In this document: one piece after another, positions 9,161 to 18,396 of the stretch
Numbering within the stretch: the stretch's first letter is position 1
Layout of the letters: the number at the start of each line of letters is the position of its first letter
DNA from: Ruegeria sp. ANG-R
GTDB taxonomy: Bacteria > Pseudomonadota > Alphaproteobacteria > Rhodobacterales > Rhodobacteraceae
Length of the DNA stretch: 64,000 nt
Direction: 5' to 3'
NCBI RefSeq assembly: GCF_000813985.1
Contig: NZ_JWLJ01000014.1
Span: 1-64,000, forward strand
Made by a program: the position numbers and the translations under genes
The notes under the pieces: model-generated
Told to the model about the DNA's origin: nothing
Seen by the model: only the letters and a program-made list of their open reading frames with translations
Database searches by the model: none

Positions 9161-10480
9161 ATGAAATACAGTATTTTCAGGGCGTTGGTTGCGTGTACCG
9201 CGCTTGTTTCTTCGGTCGAATCGGTGTCGGCGGCGGATTACGGCAGCTTTCCCGGGGTCACGATCGACGCCAAGTTGATTGGCGGTCAGCAATACGAGGG
9301 TCTTTATGGGCGCATCGCTGACTGGGAAGCTGCGACCGGCGGCAAGGTTAATATCATATCGAAGAAAAGCCACTTTGAGATCGATAAGGAAATCAAATCT
9401 GATATGGCGGCAGGAACCACGTCTTGGTGTGTTGGTTCAAACCACTCGTCCTTTGCGCCGCAGTATGAAGGGCTTTACGTCGATCTCAACGAACTCGTGC
9501 CAGCGGATGAGATTGCCGAGTTCGTCCCCGGCAATATCAAGGCGTCGACCGTTAACGGCGAGTTGTTGATGTTGCCTCGGGCGCAGTTTGACGTGTCGGT
9601 TCTTTATTACCTCAAGTCAAACTACGAAGACGAAGAAAAGGCGAAAGCCTTTGAAGCTGAGTATGGCTATCCGCTGGCCGTACCCGAGACATGGGATCAG
9701 GTGAAGGATCAGGCGATCTTCTTTGCGGATCCACCAAATTTCTATGGCACGCAATATGCTGGCAAGGATGAGGCGATTGTCGGTCGGTTTTATGAGTTGT
9801 TGGTCGCCGAGGGCGGGCAATATCTGGCTGATGATCTGCGCCCTGCTTTTAATTCGGACGCCGGCCAACGAGCTCTCCAATGGTTCGTTGATCTATACGA
9901 AGCGCAGGCCGTTCCGGCAGGTACGACCAGCTACGTCTGGGATGATCTTGGTCAGGGGTTCGCTTCCGGAACGGTTGCGCTGAATCTGGACTGGCCGGGT
10001 TGGGCAGGCTTTTTCAATGATCCTGAATCATCCAAGGCAGCAGGCAACGTGGGTGTTGCCGTTCAGCCGATGGGCAGTGTCACACGCACGGGTTGGTCAG
10101 GGCACCATGGCTTTTCCGTCACCTCCGATTGCGAAAACAAAGAGGCTGCTGCGTCGCTTGTGCGTTTTCTGACCAGTGAAGAAAGTCAGTTGGCCGAAAG
10201 CGCCGGCGGGTCGCTGCCAACACGCAGCGCGGTATGGGAGGCAAATCTGGCCGCAGCAAATTCAGGTGACGATGCGTTTCGTGCCGAAGCTTTGGCCGCC
10301 TTTGCTGAAGGGGCAAAATACGCGTTTGCCGTGCCGCCGATTGCGGAATGGGTGGAAAGCACAAATATCGTATTTCCCGAGCTTCAGGCTGCCATTGTCG
10401 GTGACAAAAGCGTCGAGGATGCCTTGAACGATGCCGCTGCCGAGGTCGACGAGATGATGCAGGACGCCGGGCATTATTAA
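9161..10480 (+). CDS. Sugar ABC transporter substrate-binding protein
   Basis: A 439-residue periplasmic protein. It has a Sec signal peptide (basic MKYSIFR, hydrophobic core, cleavage after SVSA near residue 25) and the fold-1 family pattern of carbohydrate-binding proteins, including WPGWAGFF and the late segment LPTRSAVWE. It delivers sugar to the permease pair encoded just downstream. GGAGGAG lies about 8 bases before the ATG. The locus suggests L-fucose or a fucoside as ligand, which cannot be proven from sequence. Confidence 0.87.
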   Translation: MKYSIFRALVACTALVSSVESVSAADYGSFPGVTIDAKLIGGQQYEGLYGRIADWEAATGGKVNIISKKSHFEIDKEIKSDMAAGTTSWCVGSNHSSFAPQYEGLYVDLNELVPADEIAEFVPGNIKASTVNGELLMLPRAQFDVSVLYYLKSNYEDEEKAKAFEAEYGYPLAVPETWDQVKDQAIFFADPPNFYGTQYAGKDEAIVGRFYELLVAEGGQYLADDLRPAFNSDAGQRALQWFVDLYEAQAVPAGTTSYVWDDLGQGFASGTVALNLDWPGWAGFFNDPESSKAAGNVGVAVQPMGSVTRTGWSGHHGFSVTSDCENKEAAASLVRFLTSEESQLAESAGGSLPTRSAVWEANLAAANSGDDAFRAEALAAFAEGAKYAFAVPPIAEWVESTNIVFPELQAAIVGDKSVEDALNDAAAEVDEMMQDAGHY

Positions 10481-10496
10481 CACTACCACTCCCCGT

Positions 10497-10525
10497 CCCG
10501 GGTGGGTTTGACCGACCTGCCCGGG
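10497..10525 (+). promoter_or_regulatory. Intercistronic hairpin after the binding-protein gene
   Basis: A 10-bp stem (CCCGGGTGGG pairing with CCTGCCCGGG, two G-T wobbles) with a 9-base loop lies 17 bp past the stop. No T-run follows. Such hairpins can protect the 3' end of the binding-protein mRNA or attenuate read-through into the permease genes. Confidence 0.55.
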
Positions 10526-10561
10526 GCAAAATTTCAGACCAGTATCGCACGAGGAAATTCT

Positions 10562-11455
10562 ATGCGCCGCCGTCTGCCCGAGTGGTTTCTGTTGCTGTTG
10601 CCTGCAATAATCATAATTGCGGCTGTGGTTCTGATACCGCTGATCTTTTCGCTCTATTCCAGCTTCACGCCCTATAAGCTGACCCGGCCCTCAACGTTAT
10701 GGAAGTGGATCGGGTTCCGGAACTATGAGCGCATTCTCGAAGACTGGAAGTTCTGGGCGGCATTCGGACGTACCGTACTGGTTTTGACCATAGCGCTGAA
10801 TCTAGAGATGCTTCTGGGTTTGGGCATTGCGTTGCTGGTCAACAAAGTCACCTGGGGTCAGCGTACATTGCGCACGATCCTGATGTTCCCGATGATGTTT
10901 TCACCCATTCTGGTCGGGTTCCAGTTCAAGTTCATCTTCAACGACAATGTCGGGCTGGTGAACAATGTTTTGCAATCAACAGGTCTTTCCGACGCGGCCT
11001 TACCATGGCTCGTTGACGGCAAACTGGCGTTGTTTTCGATCCTGTTTGCCGAAATCTGGATGAGCACTTCGGTTTTTGCCATTCTCATTCTCGCCGGGTT
11101 GTTTGCGATGCCACGCGACCCGCTCGAGGCTGCAAAGGTCGATGGCTGCACCCCTTGGCAGAGTTTTCGCCACATCACGTTGCCGTTCCTGATGCCGTTC
11201 ATATTTATCGCCATGACCATCCGTTCACTGGATGTGGCCAGAGCCTATGACATCGTTCAAATCATGACCGGAGGCGGGCCAGCGCGCCGAACCGAGTTGA
11301 TTTGGACCTTGATGGCGCGCACTGGATATGTGGATGCCAAGATGGGCCTCGCCAATGCGATGGGATACGTCTCGATCCTGCTGTCGATCGCATTCACCGT
11401 GTATTTTTTCAAAAAGCTAAGTGCTGCGCGAGCGCAGCTTGGCATGACAGGATAG
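10562..11455 (+). CDS. Sugar ABC transporter permease (MalF/UgpA type)
   Basis: A 297-residue inner-membrane permease with about six hydrophobic segments. The EAA loop that contacts the ATPase reads EAAKVDGCTPWQSFRHITLP. The frame is open from 10502, but the ATG at 10562 is preferred because GAGGAA lies about 6 bases before it and the first helix (PEWFLLLLPAIII) follows directly. It pairs with the next permease, 4 bp downstream. Confidence 0.88.
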   Translation: MRRRLPEWFLLLLPAIIIIAAVVLIPLIFSLYSSFTPYKLTRPSTLWKWIGFRNYERILEDWKFWAAFGRTVLVLTIALNLEMLLGLGIALLVNKVTWGQRTLRTILMFPMMFSPILVGFQFKFIFNDNVGLVNNVLQSTGLSDAALPWLVDGKLALFSILFAEIWMSTSVFAILILAGLFAMPRDPLEAAKVDGCTPWQSFRHITLPFLMPFIFIAMTIRSLDVARAYDIVQIMTGGGPARRTELIWTLMARTGYVDAKMGLANAMGYVSILLSIAFTVYFFKKLSAARAQLGMTG

Positions 11456-11459
11456 TACG

Positions 11460-12323
11460 ATGGACCGTAACAAGACCCACCGTAACCGTCGTCGCCTGCT
11501 GAAGGTACTGCATTTCCTGGGGCTATTTCTTGTGATGGCTGTGATCTGCATTCCGGGTTTGTGGATTGTCCTGAATTCGTTCCGGCCAACCGTGGAAATC
11601 ATGGCAAAGCCACCTGTGTGGAACCCAAGTTTTACGCTGGATCACTATCGCGCAATGTTTGGCGGCGCAGGCGAAGGGGGCGTTCCGGTCTTTTCCTATC
11701 TCTGGAATTCGATCGTTGTATCGGTCGTCTCAACCTTTGTTGCTATCCTCATTGGAATGTCAGGCGGTTATGCGTTTGCGCGATATCGCTTCAAAGGGAA
11801 ATCCGGTTACTTCGTCGGTTTGATGCTGTTTCGGGCCGTACCTGGGGTGGCGCTATCACTGCCGTTGTTTATCGTCTTTGCCCGGTTGGGCATCATAGAC
11901 ACTCATTTCGGATTGATCCTTGCCTATGTCGCGATGAATGTGCCCTTTACCATCTGGCTGACAGATGGTTTCTTCCGGCAAATTCCAAAAGAGCTGCACG
12001 AGGCGGCGGAAATTGATGGCTGTACCCGCTGGCAGGCATTCTGGCGTGTCGAATTCCCGGTGGCACGATCCGGTATCGCGTCGGCGGCGATTTTTGCATT
12101 TTTGACCTCGTGGAACGAATTTGCGCTGGCATCCCAGCTGACGCGTTCTGTCGGCTCCAAAACCATGCCTGTGGGGCTGCTCGATTTTACGGCAGAGTTC
12201 ACGATCAATTGGGGCGGAATGTGCGCGTTAGCGGTTCTGATGATCCTGCCAGCGTTGATCCTGACTTTCATCGTACAGAAACACCTGATTGCCGGCCTGA
12301 CCTTCGGCGGCGTCAAAGGATAG
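11460..12323 (+). CDS. Sugar ABC transporter permease (MalG/UgpE type)
   Basis: A 287-residue membrane protein with about six hydrophobic segments and the EAA-loop sequence EAAEIDGCTRWQAFWRVEFP. The C-terminus VQKHLIAGLTFGGVKG is typical of MalG-type permeases. It completes the heterodimeric channel of the putative fucose importer and is followed 3 bp later by the ATPase gene. Confidence 0.88.
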   Translation: MDRNKTHRNRRRLLKVLHFLGLFLVMAVICIPGLWIVLNSFRPTVEIMAKPPVWNPSFTLDHYRAMFGGAGEGGVPVFSYLWNSIVVSVVSTFVAILIGMSGGYAFARYRFKGKSGYFVGLMLFRAVPGVALSLPLFIVFARLGIIDTHFGLILAYVAMNVPFTIWLTDGFFRQIPKELHEAAEIDGCTRWQAFWRVEFPVARSGIASAAIFAFLTSWNEFALASQLTRSVGSKTMPVGLLDFTAEFTINWGGMCALAVLMILPALILTFIVQKHLIAGLTFGGVKG

Positions 12324-12326
12324 ATC

Positions 12327-13424
12327 ATGACCGAAGTTACTCTGAACAACGTGGTAAAACGCTATGGCGCGCAGCAGGCGGTGCATGGCATCAGCCTGGA
12401 TATCGCCGATGGTGAATTTGTGGTGCTTGTCGGGCCCTCGGGCTGCGGCAAGTCCACGACATTGCGCATGATTGCCGGGCTCGAAGATATCACCGACGGC
12501 GAGGTGGCCATCGGCGGTCGGGTGGTGAACGACCTGCCACCGCGTGAACGCAATATCTCGATGGTGTTCCAGAACTATGCGTTATACCCGCATATGGACG
12601 TACGCGAAAATCTGGGGTTCTCCCTGAAGATCGCCAAGCGTCCGCAGGCCGAGATCGACCAGGCGGTGCGCGAGGCCGCCGTCATTCTGGGGCTTGAAGA
12701 TCTGATGGATCGGAAACCGGCGGCGCTGTCAGGAGGACAGCGCCAACGCGTGGCGATGGGCCGTGCCATCGTCCGCCACCCGGATGTCTTCCTGTTTGAC
12801 GAACCTTTGTCCAACCTAGATGCCAAGCTGCGTACCCAGATGCGGGTCGAGATCAAGAAGCTGCACCAGAAGGTTGGAAATACGATCATCTACGTCACCC
12901 ATGATCAGGTCGAGGCTATGACACTCGCCGACCGTATCGTTCTGATGCGCGACGGACACATCGTTCAGGTCGGCACGCCGTTGGAGCTGTTTAACGCGCC
13001 GGTCAATACCTTTGTCGCGACCTTCATCGGCTCACCGCCGATGAATCTGGTAGATGGTGAAGTGACCAATGCGGGCATGATCCGCTTGACGGATGGTCAA
13101 GAAATCCCTGTCCCGTCAGCCGCCCGAGCGGGTGTCAGCGTCGGCCAGAAAGTGCAGCTGGGGTTCCGTGCCGACAATCTCAGCCCGGTTGGGCATGGGG
13201 TCTTTGAGGACGGGGAGGCGGCTGAGTTAGATCTGGCGGTCAGCCTGTCCGAGCCGCTGGGAACAGAGACGTTGCTGTTCGCCGAACTGGCCGGAATCGA
13301 GGTGCAGGGTAAGATGCTGAACCCCCGCCCGGTTTCTCCCGGTGAACGGATGACGTTTCGCCTGACGCTGGGCAAGGCGCATGTTTTTGACGCCGACTCC
13401 ACCAACGCAATCCGGAGTAATTGA
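12327..13424 (+). CDS. Sugar ABC transporter ATP-binding protein (UgpC/MsmK type)
   Basis: A 365-residue ATPase with Walker A GPSGCGKST, signature LSGGQRQRV, Walker B VFLFDEPLSNLD and switch His in YVTHDQVEAM. The C-terminal TOBE/regulatory region runs from about residue 240. It powers the importer formed with the two preceding permeases. Its stop is 1 bp before the start of the enolase-superfamily dehydratase, indicating one transcript. Confidence 0.92.
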   Translation: MTEVTLNNVVKRYGAQQAVHGISLDIADGEFVVLVGPSGCGKSTTLRMIAGLEDITDGEVAIGGRVVNDLPPRERNISMVFQNYALYPHMDVRENLGFSLKIAKRPQAEIDQAVREAAVILGLEDLMDRKPAALSGGQRQRVAMGRAIVRHPDVFLFDEPLSNLDAKLRTQMRVEIKKLHQKVGNTIIYVTHDQVEAMTLADRIVLMRDGHIVQVGTPLELFNAPVNTFVATFIGSPPMNLVDGEVTNAGMIRLTDGQEIPVPSAARAGVSVGQKVQLGFRADNLSPVGHGVFEDGEAAELDLAVSLSEPLGTETLLFAELAGIEVQGKMLNPRPVSPGERMTFRLTLGKAHVFDADSTNAIRSN

Positions 13425-13425
13425 T

Positions 13426-14538
13426 ATGGCGACAATCACCCGCGTGGAAATAAAGATGATCGATTTGGTTCCCAAGATCACTCGCACTGATGCCATCCAG
13501 AGTTTTGTCAGTCAGGAAACGCCCATAGTCATTGTGCACGACAGCGACGGCGCGGTGGGCACCGGCTATACCTACACGATCGGCACTGGCGGTCCGGCGG
13601 TTGTGTCGCTGCTGGAAAGGACGCTGGCCCCGGCCCTGATCGGCAAAGATCCGTCACGCTATGAACAGATTTGGCGCGATCTGCTTTTTCTGACCCATGC
13701 AACAGCTGTGGGCGCAATCACCTCTCTGGCGCTGGCGGCGATTGATACCGCGCTCTGGGATTTGAATTGCCGCAAGAACAACCAGCCACTTTGGAAGGCT
13801 GCGGGCGGTGTGCGCGATAGCATTCGCCTCTACACGACCGAGGGCGGCTGGATGTATTTCTCGGAGGAGCAACTGGTTGAGAACGCGCTTGAGGCCAAAG
13901 AGCAGGGTTTCAAAGGGTCCAAGATCAAGATCGGGTCTGAACACATCGCTCTGGACCGGCGGCGGCTTGCCGCAGTGCGTGACGCCGTGGGTGATGAGTA
14001 CGAGATCATGACCGACGCCAATCAGAGCTATGACCTGTCGCAGGCGATCCGTGCTGCCGGGATGTTGGACGAGTTGGATATCGCATGGTTTGAAGAGCCG
14101 ATGCCGGCCGACGATATCGGGGCGCATGTGGAGCTGTCCCACCATTCCGGGGTGCCGATCGCGGTCGGTGAAAGCATGTACTCGCCTAGCCAGTTCAAAG
14201 ATTACCTGCAACTGGGCGCCGCTTCGATCGTTCAGGTGGATGTGGCGCGTGTGGGTGGGATCACACCATGGCTCAAGGTCGCCCATATGGCCGAGTGTTT
14301 CAACGTTGCCGTTTGCCCGCATTTCCTGATGGAGCTTCACCTGCCGCTGATCTGCGCAGTGCCGAATGCGAAATGGCTGGAATATATCCCACAGCTGGAA
14401 AGCGTAACGCGCAGCGGTATGCAGGTTGTGGATGGCAAGGGCGTGCCGTCGAATGACCCGGGCCTCGGCATCGACTGGGACCTGGATGCGATTGCAAGAA
14501 TGGTAGTTGTCCAGCATGATATTCGGGAGGCCGCATGA
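13426..14538 (+). CDS. Mandelate racemase/enolase-superfamily sugar-acid dehydratase
   Basis: A 370-residue enolase-superfamily protein. Likely catalytic or metal residues are the KxK motif in KGSKIKIG, Asp in TDANQSYD, Glu in WFEEPMP, Glu in VGESMYS and His in CPHFLMELH. That set fits the mandelate-racemase subgroup, whose members dehydrate or epimerise sugar acids. The classic FucD is longer (about 440 residues), so I do not call this FucD. It may act on a second sugar acid or share work with the UxaA-type enzyme. The frame is open from 13381, but ATG 13426 follows GGAG and avoids overlap with the ATPase gene. Confidence 0.8.
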   Translation: MATITRVEIKMIDLVPKITRTDAIQSFVSQETPIVIVHDSDGAVGTGYTYTIGTGGPAVVSLLERTLAPALIGKDPSRYEQIWRDLLFLTHATAVGAITSLALAAIDTALWDLNCRKNNQPLWKAAGGVRDSIRLYTTEGGWMYFSEEQLVENALEAKEQGFKGSKIKIGSEHIALDRRRLAAVRDAVGDEYEIMTDANQSYDLSQAIRAAGMLDELDIAWFEEPMPADDIGAHVELSHHSGVPIAVGESMYSPSQFKDYLQLGAASIVQVDVARVGGITPWLKVAHMAECFNVAVCPHFLMELHLPLICAVPNAKWLEYIPQLESVTRSGMQVVDGKGVPSNDPGLGIDWDLDAIARMVVVQHDIREAA

Positions 14539-14867
14539 TGCAGCGTATGGGTATGATAATCGGTATTCGCCCAGAAAAAATACAGGAATACAAATGCTTA
14601 CACGCGGACGCCTGGCCGGATGTTCTGGCGCAGATCAGACGCAGCAATATCCGCAACTACTCGATTTTCCTTCGCGAACCGGAAAACATTCTGTTTGGGT
14701 ACTGGGAATATCACGGCACGGATTTCAAGCGTGATATGGCTGAAATGGCGAAAGATCCGAAAACGCAGGAGTGGTGGGCACTGACCGATCCTTGTCAGGA
14801 GCCGCTGGCAACCCGGAGCACGGGTGAACAGTGGTCGATGATGGAGCAGGTCTTTCTAATGGAATAA
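14535..14867 (+). CDS. L-rhamnose/L-fucose mutarotase family protein (DUF718)
   Basis: A 110-residue protein of the RhaM/FucM-like family, with conserved EYKCLHADAWPDVL, NYSIFL and a WW pair in the QEWWALTDP segment. It interconverts alpha and beta anomers of a 6-deoxy sugar and so feeds the anomer-specific dehydrogenase. It overlaps the preceding dehydratase gene by 4 bp (ATGA). Its presence is the strongest hint that the locus handles a 6-deoxyhexose, fucose fitting the other genes better than rhamnose. Confidence 0.85.
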   Translation: MMQRMGMIIGIRPEKIQEYKCLHADAWPDVLAQIRRSNIRNYSIFLREPENILFGYWEYHGTDFKRDMAEMAKDPKTQEWWALTDPCQEPLATRSTGEQWSMMEQVFLME

Positions 14868-14875
14868 CGCAGGCG

Positions 14876-15076
14876 CTATGGTTGTCCTTTGCGAGCCAAT
14901 TGAAGCGATAAACCCTTTTCATCGCATTCCGCCATTCGGTCTCGGCGCATGTGGTCAGCGGGCCCTGTGTTGACGAGAGGTTTTCCGCTGCCCTGAGTGA
15001 TCGGGCCAGCGGCTATCAGTACCTTGGCGCACGCCAGCGCATCGGCCCCGGCTGTCGCGATCATATTACAACTCAT
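14876..15076 (-). pseudogene. Short orphan fragment downstream of the glycerate-kinase remnant
   Basis: A 66-codon frame opens at an ATGA overlap with the stop of the decayed glycerate kinase, as a real downstream gene would. The start (MSCNMIATAGADALACAKVL) looks like a dinucleotide-binding N-terminus with its glycine motif lost, but identity beyond that cannot be assigned. It is probably a truncated gene of the same former operon. Confidence 0.25.
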
Positions 15077-15737
15077 GTCTTGTCGGCGGTCTCTACAAGA
15101 ATGATCCTCAGGTCACGGACATTGGTGTAGGTCGGGCAGGTCCATATCAAATCGCTCAATGATGGCGAGGGTCTGTGCGGCGCTGGAGGGGTCGGTCAAA
15201 AATGGCGTCGGGTGTACTATCGGCTGGATCATCGCCGTCCCGTCCGAGATCACCAGTGACAGACCCTGCACAGGGGTTGCGGCGCGTGCTAGTTTTTATC
15301 CTGAAACCAGACGCATGTTTGCGCGCGGTGTTTATTTCATAGATCTCCGACTCTGCTGGCCGGAAGCGCCTGGTTGAGTGCCTGCTTGTTGGCGAGTGTC
15401 AGGTTCGGGGCGGGAACCGATAACTGCGTTGAACCCCTTCTGATGTCGAGCAGAGAAAAATCGCCTCCATCCACCGACGAGACTATTGAGGGGATATGGG
15501 GCGCCGCTTGTGCTCCAACAGAGTCCGGCCCAGGATGAATGCGTTCACAGTGCGTTGCTGGCCACGGGGAACGATCATGATACCTTCGCAAGGGCTCCAT
15601 TCGGTCTCGACAGCGTGGGCCGCGCGGGCTGATGCCTTGCCCACGCCGGCGACGATGAACTGCCCGTCCGGTCACGGAGGTAAATTCTGTGAGACAGCCT
15701 GCATCGGGTCCGCAGAGGCATGGATGGCATCGAACAT
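15073..15737 (-). pseudogene. Decayed glycerate 2-kinase (MOFRL/TtuD-type)
   Basis: The minus strand reads MFDAIHASADPMQAVSQNLP, then stops. In another frame it continues GQFIVAGVGKASARAA, matching the family's GxGKAS motif. Further pieces are SVPAPNLTLANKQALNQ (family: PAPGLTLADKQ), SLVISDG with TLAIIERFDMDLPDL, and finally VRDLRIILV before the stop at 15073 (family end: GTNVNDLRIILV). At least three frameshifts or stops and a deletion before the end segment are needed. The intact enzyme phosphorylates glycerate and is normally about 420 residues. This explains most of the gene-free stretch 14868-15824. Confidence 0.75.
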
Positions 15738-15824
15738 GTTGAGAAGCGGATTCCTATACCTCACCGTTCGCCTCCCCTGCATGATGCAATACTGGCGCAG
15801 CCGTGCGTCCGGATCGTTTGGTGA

Positions 15825-16667
15825 TCAGCCCTGAACTACGGTTTGAACCTGCTTACCCAATCCATCAATTCCAAGTTGCATCTTGTCACCGGCCCGGAGG
15901 TATACCGGCTCGGGTTTCATACCCATACCGACGCCAGGAGGGGTTCCGGTCGAGATCACGTCGCCTGGCTGCAGCGACATGAATTTGGACAGGTAGGCCA
16001 CGATATGTGCCACTCCGTAGACCATGGTATCGGTGTTTCCGTCCTGCATGCGTTGGCCGTTGACATCCAGATACATGCCCAGCGACTGCGGGTTGGGCAC
16101 CTCGTCCCGTGTAACCAGCCACGGTCCGATCGGGCCGAACGTGTCGGCGGATTTGCCTTTAGTCCACTGGCCTTCATGCCGGATCTGGAAATCCCGTTCC
16201 GAAATGTCGTTGATCACGCAATATCCGGCCACGTAATCAAATGCGTCTGCTTCGTCGATATATTTGGCCTCTTTGCCGATGACGACGCCCAGTTCGACTT
16301 CCCAATCGGTGGCGGTTGATCCGCGCGGAATCTCGATATCGTCATTTGGCCCGCAAATCGCGCTGGTGGCCTTGGCGAAGATCACGGGCTCGGACGGTAC
16401 AGCCAGCCCGCTCTCGGCAGCGTGGTCGGAGTAGTTCAACCCAATACAGATGAACTTGCCCACACCGCTGACGCAGGGGCCATAGCGGTCAACCGTAACT
16501 TCGGGCAGGGTCGAAAGATCCAGAGCGGCGATCTTTGCGAGACCCGCATCGCCCAGCGTTTCACCGCCGATGTCATTTACATGCGCCGAGAGGTCGCGGA
16601 CCTTGCCTTCATTATCGATGATGCCCGGTTTTTCCTGACCTTTCGGGCCGTACCGCAATAGTTTCAT
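15825..16667 (-). CDS. FAH-family hydrolase, probable 2,4-diketo-3-deoxy-L-fuconate hydrolase
   Basis: A 280-residue fumarylacetoacetate-hydrolase-fold enzyme. The core has GLNYSDHAAESG, the acidic metal-ligand region DWEVELGVVIG and the C-terminal STGTPPGVGMG. In non-phosphorylating fucose or rhamnose pathways, FAH-type enzymes split the 2,4-diketo-3-deoxy acid to pyruvate and lactate. ATG 16667 is chosen over upstream starts because AGGAG lies about 6 bases before it. It is the second gene of an operon, 13 bp after the SDR that would supply its substrate. Confidence 0.82.
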   Translation of the reverse strand: MKLLRYGPKGQEKPGIIDNEGKVRDLSAHVNDIGGETLGDAGLAKIAALDLSTLPEVTVDRYGPCVSGVGKFICIGLNYSDHAAESGLAVPSEPVIFAKATSAICGPNDDIEIPRGSTATDWEVELGVVIGKEAKYIDEADAFDYVAGYCVINDISERDFQIRHEGQWTKGKSADTFGPIGPWLVTRDEVPNPQSLGMYLDVNGQRMQDGNTDTMVYGVAHIVAYLSKFMSLQPGDVISTGTPPGVGMGMKPEPVYLRAGDKMQLGIDGLGKQVQTVVQG

Positions 16668-16680
16668 GGTGTTCTCCTGT

Positions 16681-17427
16681 TCAGTTGGCCCAGCCGCCAT
16701 CAATGATATGAGTTTGCCCGGTCGTGAATCCGCTGGCATCAGAGGCAAGGTAAAGCGCAAGCGCCGCGATTTCGTCAGCGTCGCCTACACGTCCCATTGG
16801 TTGCCGGGCGATGAAATCCTTCATTGCCTGTTCATAGTCTCCGGTGGCGCGCAGCCGATCATGCAGACTTGGGCTGTCGACAGTACCTGGGCAGATCGCG
16901 TTGCAACGGATGCCTTGCGCCACAAAATCGGCAGCGATGGATTTGGTCAGGCCAATGACTGCCGCCTTGGATGCGCAATAGGCAAACCGGTTGGGGACGC
17001 CTTTGATCGAAGAGGCAACCGACGACATGTTTATGATTGACCCGCCGCCGTTTGCCAGCATCGCCGGGAGCGCCGCTTTGCAGAGCCGGTATTGTGCCTT
17101 TGCATTCAGTGAAAAAGCGAAATCCCAATCTTCTTCGGGACAGTCAAGAATACTGCCCGCATGTACAAACCCGGCACAGTTGAAAAGTACGTCCAGCGGA
17201 CCGGTCTCATTCAGGACTGCGGCAATGTTTGCAGCATCTGTGGCATCTAGTTTGACCGCTGTTATGCCGCTGATCTGGTCCAATTCCTTCAATGCGGCGT
17301 CATTAATATCACTGGCAAACACTCTTGCACCTGCGCGTGCGAATGCTTCGGCACTGGCGCGACCTATGCCCTGGCCAGCAGCGGTTATCAAAGCGGTCTT
17401 ACCGGAGAGCGACAGTTCGTAACTCAT
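16681..17427 (-). CDS. SDR oxidoreductase, probable 2-keto-3-deoxy-L-fuconate dehydrogenase
   Basis: A 248-residue classical short-chain dehydrogenase. It has the cofactor motif TAAGQGIGRA, NCAG, the catalytic Ser in MSSVASS and the YCASK motif. The end TGQTHIIDGGWAN is typical. In the fucose pathway an SDR oxidises 2-keto-3-deoxy-L-fuconate at C4 with NAD+. ATG 17427 follows AAAGGAACG; the frame is open further upstream but without a ribosome-binding site. It is divergent from the GntR regulator gene. Confidence 0.82.
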   Translation of the reverse strand: MSYELSLSGKTALITAAGQGIGRASAEAFARAGARVFASDINDAALKELDQISGITAVKLDATDAANIAAVLNETGPLDVLFNCAGFVHAGSILDCPEEDWDFAFSLNAKAQYRLCKAALPAMLANGGGSIINMSSVASSIKGVPNRFAYCASKAAVIGLTKSIAADFVAQGIRCNAICPGTVDSPSLHDRLRATGDYEQAMKDFIARQPMGRVGDADEIAALALYLASDASGFTTGQTHIIDGGWAN

Positions 17428-17534
17428 ATCGTTCCTTTCGTGATCTTCCGTCTGTTGAATGAGGCGTAGCGGTTGCGTCAGCCGGCGCATCGGTCGAGTG
17501 AGTGGCCGTTCAGGGTTGTCGAATTTTATAACTA

Positions 17535-17549
17535 GTATATCTTGCATAC
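17535..17549. promoter_or_regulatory. Putative GntR/FadR-type operator
   Basis: GTATATCTTGCATAC has inverted GTAT/ATAC half-sites around a 7-base centre, the usual layout of FadR-subfamily operators. It lies about 23 bp before the GntR gene and about 108 bp before the divergent SDR gene, with AT-rich promoter-like sequence beside it. Autoregulation plus control of the SDR-FAH operon is the likely reading. Confidence 0.5.
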
Positions 17550-17571
17550 CAGATAATCAAGTTGAGAGATC

Positions 17572-18396
17572 ATGGCCGGATCACCAGAGACCGGGTTTCA
17601 GGGCAAGAGGTCACTAAAGGCAATCATGTCACCTTCGGACGAAAACCCCAGGCGCAAGCGTGCGGCGAATACCGGGCCAAAAGGTCTGGGGCATTTCGAT
17701 CCGAGCGGTAGGCAGACATTGGCTGATCAGATTTATGAACAGCTGCATCACGAAATAACACAATTGGTCCTTAAGCCCGGCACTCCGATACTGGAGCGCG
17801 AGATTGCGACACGCTTTGACGCCTCGCGCACGCCAGTCCGTGAGGCGGTGTTACGATTGGCCAGGGAAATGCTGGTTGAGGTCCTTCCGAAATCAGGAAC
17901 ATTTGTGGCCCGAATTCCGTTGTCGGCTCTGCCCGAGGCGTTGGTCGCACGCCGCGCGATCGAGTGCGATCTGGTCGCTCGGGCTGCTAAACTGGCGAGT
18001 CCGGCGAAAATCCTGCGTCTGAGGGCAATAATCGAAGAAGGTCGCGAGGCAGCGGCTTCAGGCTCTCAAGCAGAATTCGACAAAACCGACAGCGCCTTTC
18101 ACGCCGAGATTGCGGCGATCAGCGGTTATCCGGGGCTTTGGAAGCTTGTTCTGCAGGTCAAAACCCCGACGGACCGCTTCCGTCATATGGTCTTACCTGT
18201 TGCTGACCGTATGCAGCAGGTTGTGAGCGAGCATGAAGGGATTGCAGATGCCATTGAGCGGGGCGATGCCGTTGAGGCGGCCGAATGTATGGAATCTCAT
18301 CTCAATCAACTCAAGACTGATACTTTGCACACTATTGAGCGTCACCCGGAATACTTTGTCTACGATATTGATCTGGATTCTCTGAAATGCGAATGA
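17572..18396 (+). CDS. GntR-family regulator, FadR/FCD subfamily
   Basis: A 274-residue regulator. The winged helix is at about residues 45-110 (TLADQIYEQL, then EREIATRFDASRTPVREAV), and an all-helical FCD effector domain follows. The N-terminus is a basic, probably disordered extension of about 35 residues; an alternative start is the ATG at 17626. GAGAG lies about 5 bases before the chosen start. It probably controls the divergent SDR-FAH hydrolase operon in response to a pathway intermediate. The 180 bp after it (18397-18576) shows no gene or clear terminator. Confidence 0.86.
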   Translation: MAGSPETGFQGKRSLKAIMSPSDENPRRKRAANTGPKGLGHFDPSGRQTLADQIYEQLHHEITQLVLKPGTPILEREIATRFDASRTPVREAVLRLAREMLVEVLPKSGTFVARIPLSALPEALVARRAIECDLVARAAKLASPAKILRLRAIIEEGREAAASGSQAEFDKTDSAFHAEIAAISGYPGLWKLVLQVKTPTDRFRHMVLPVADRMQQVVSEHEGIADAIERGDAVEAAECMESHLNQLKTDTLHTIERHPEYFVYDIDLDSLKCE

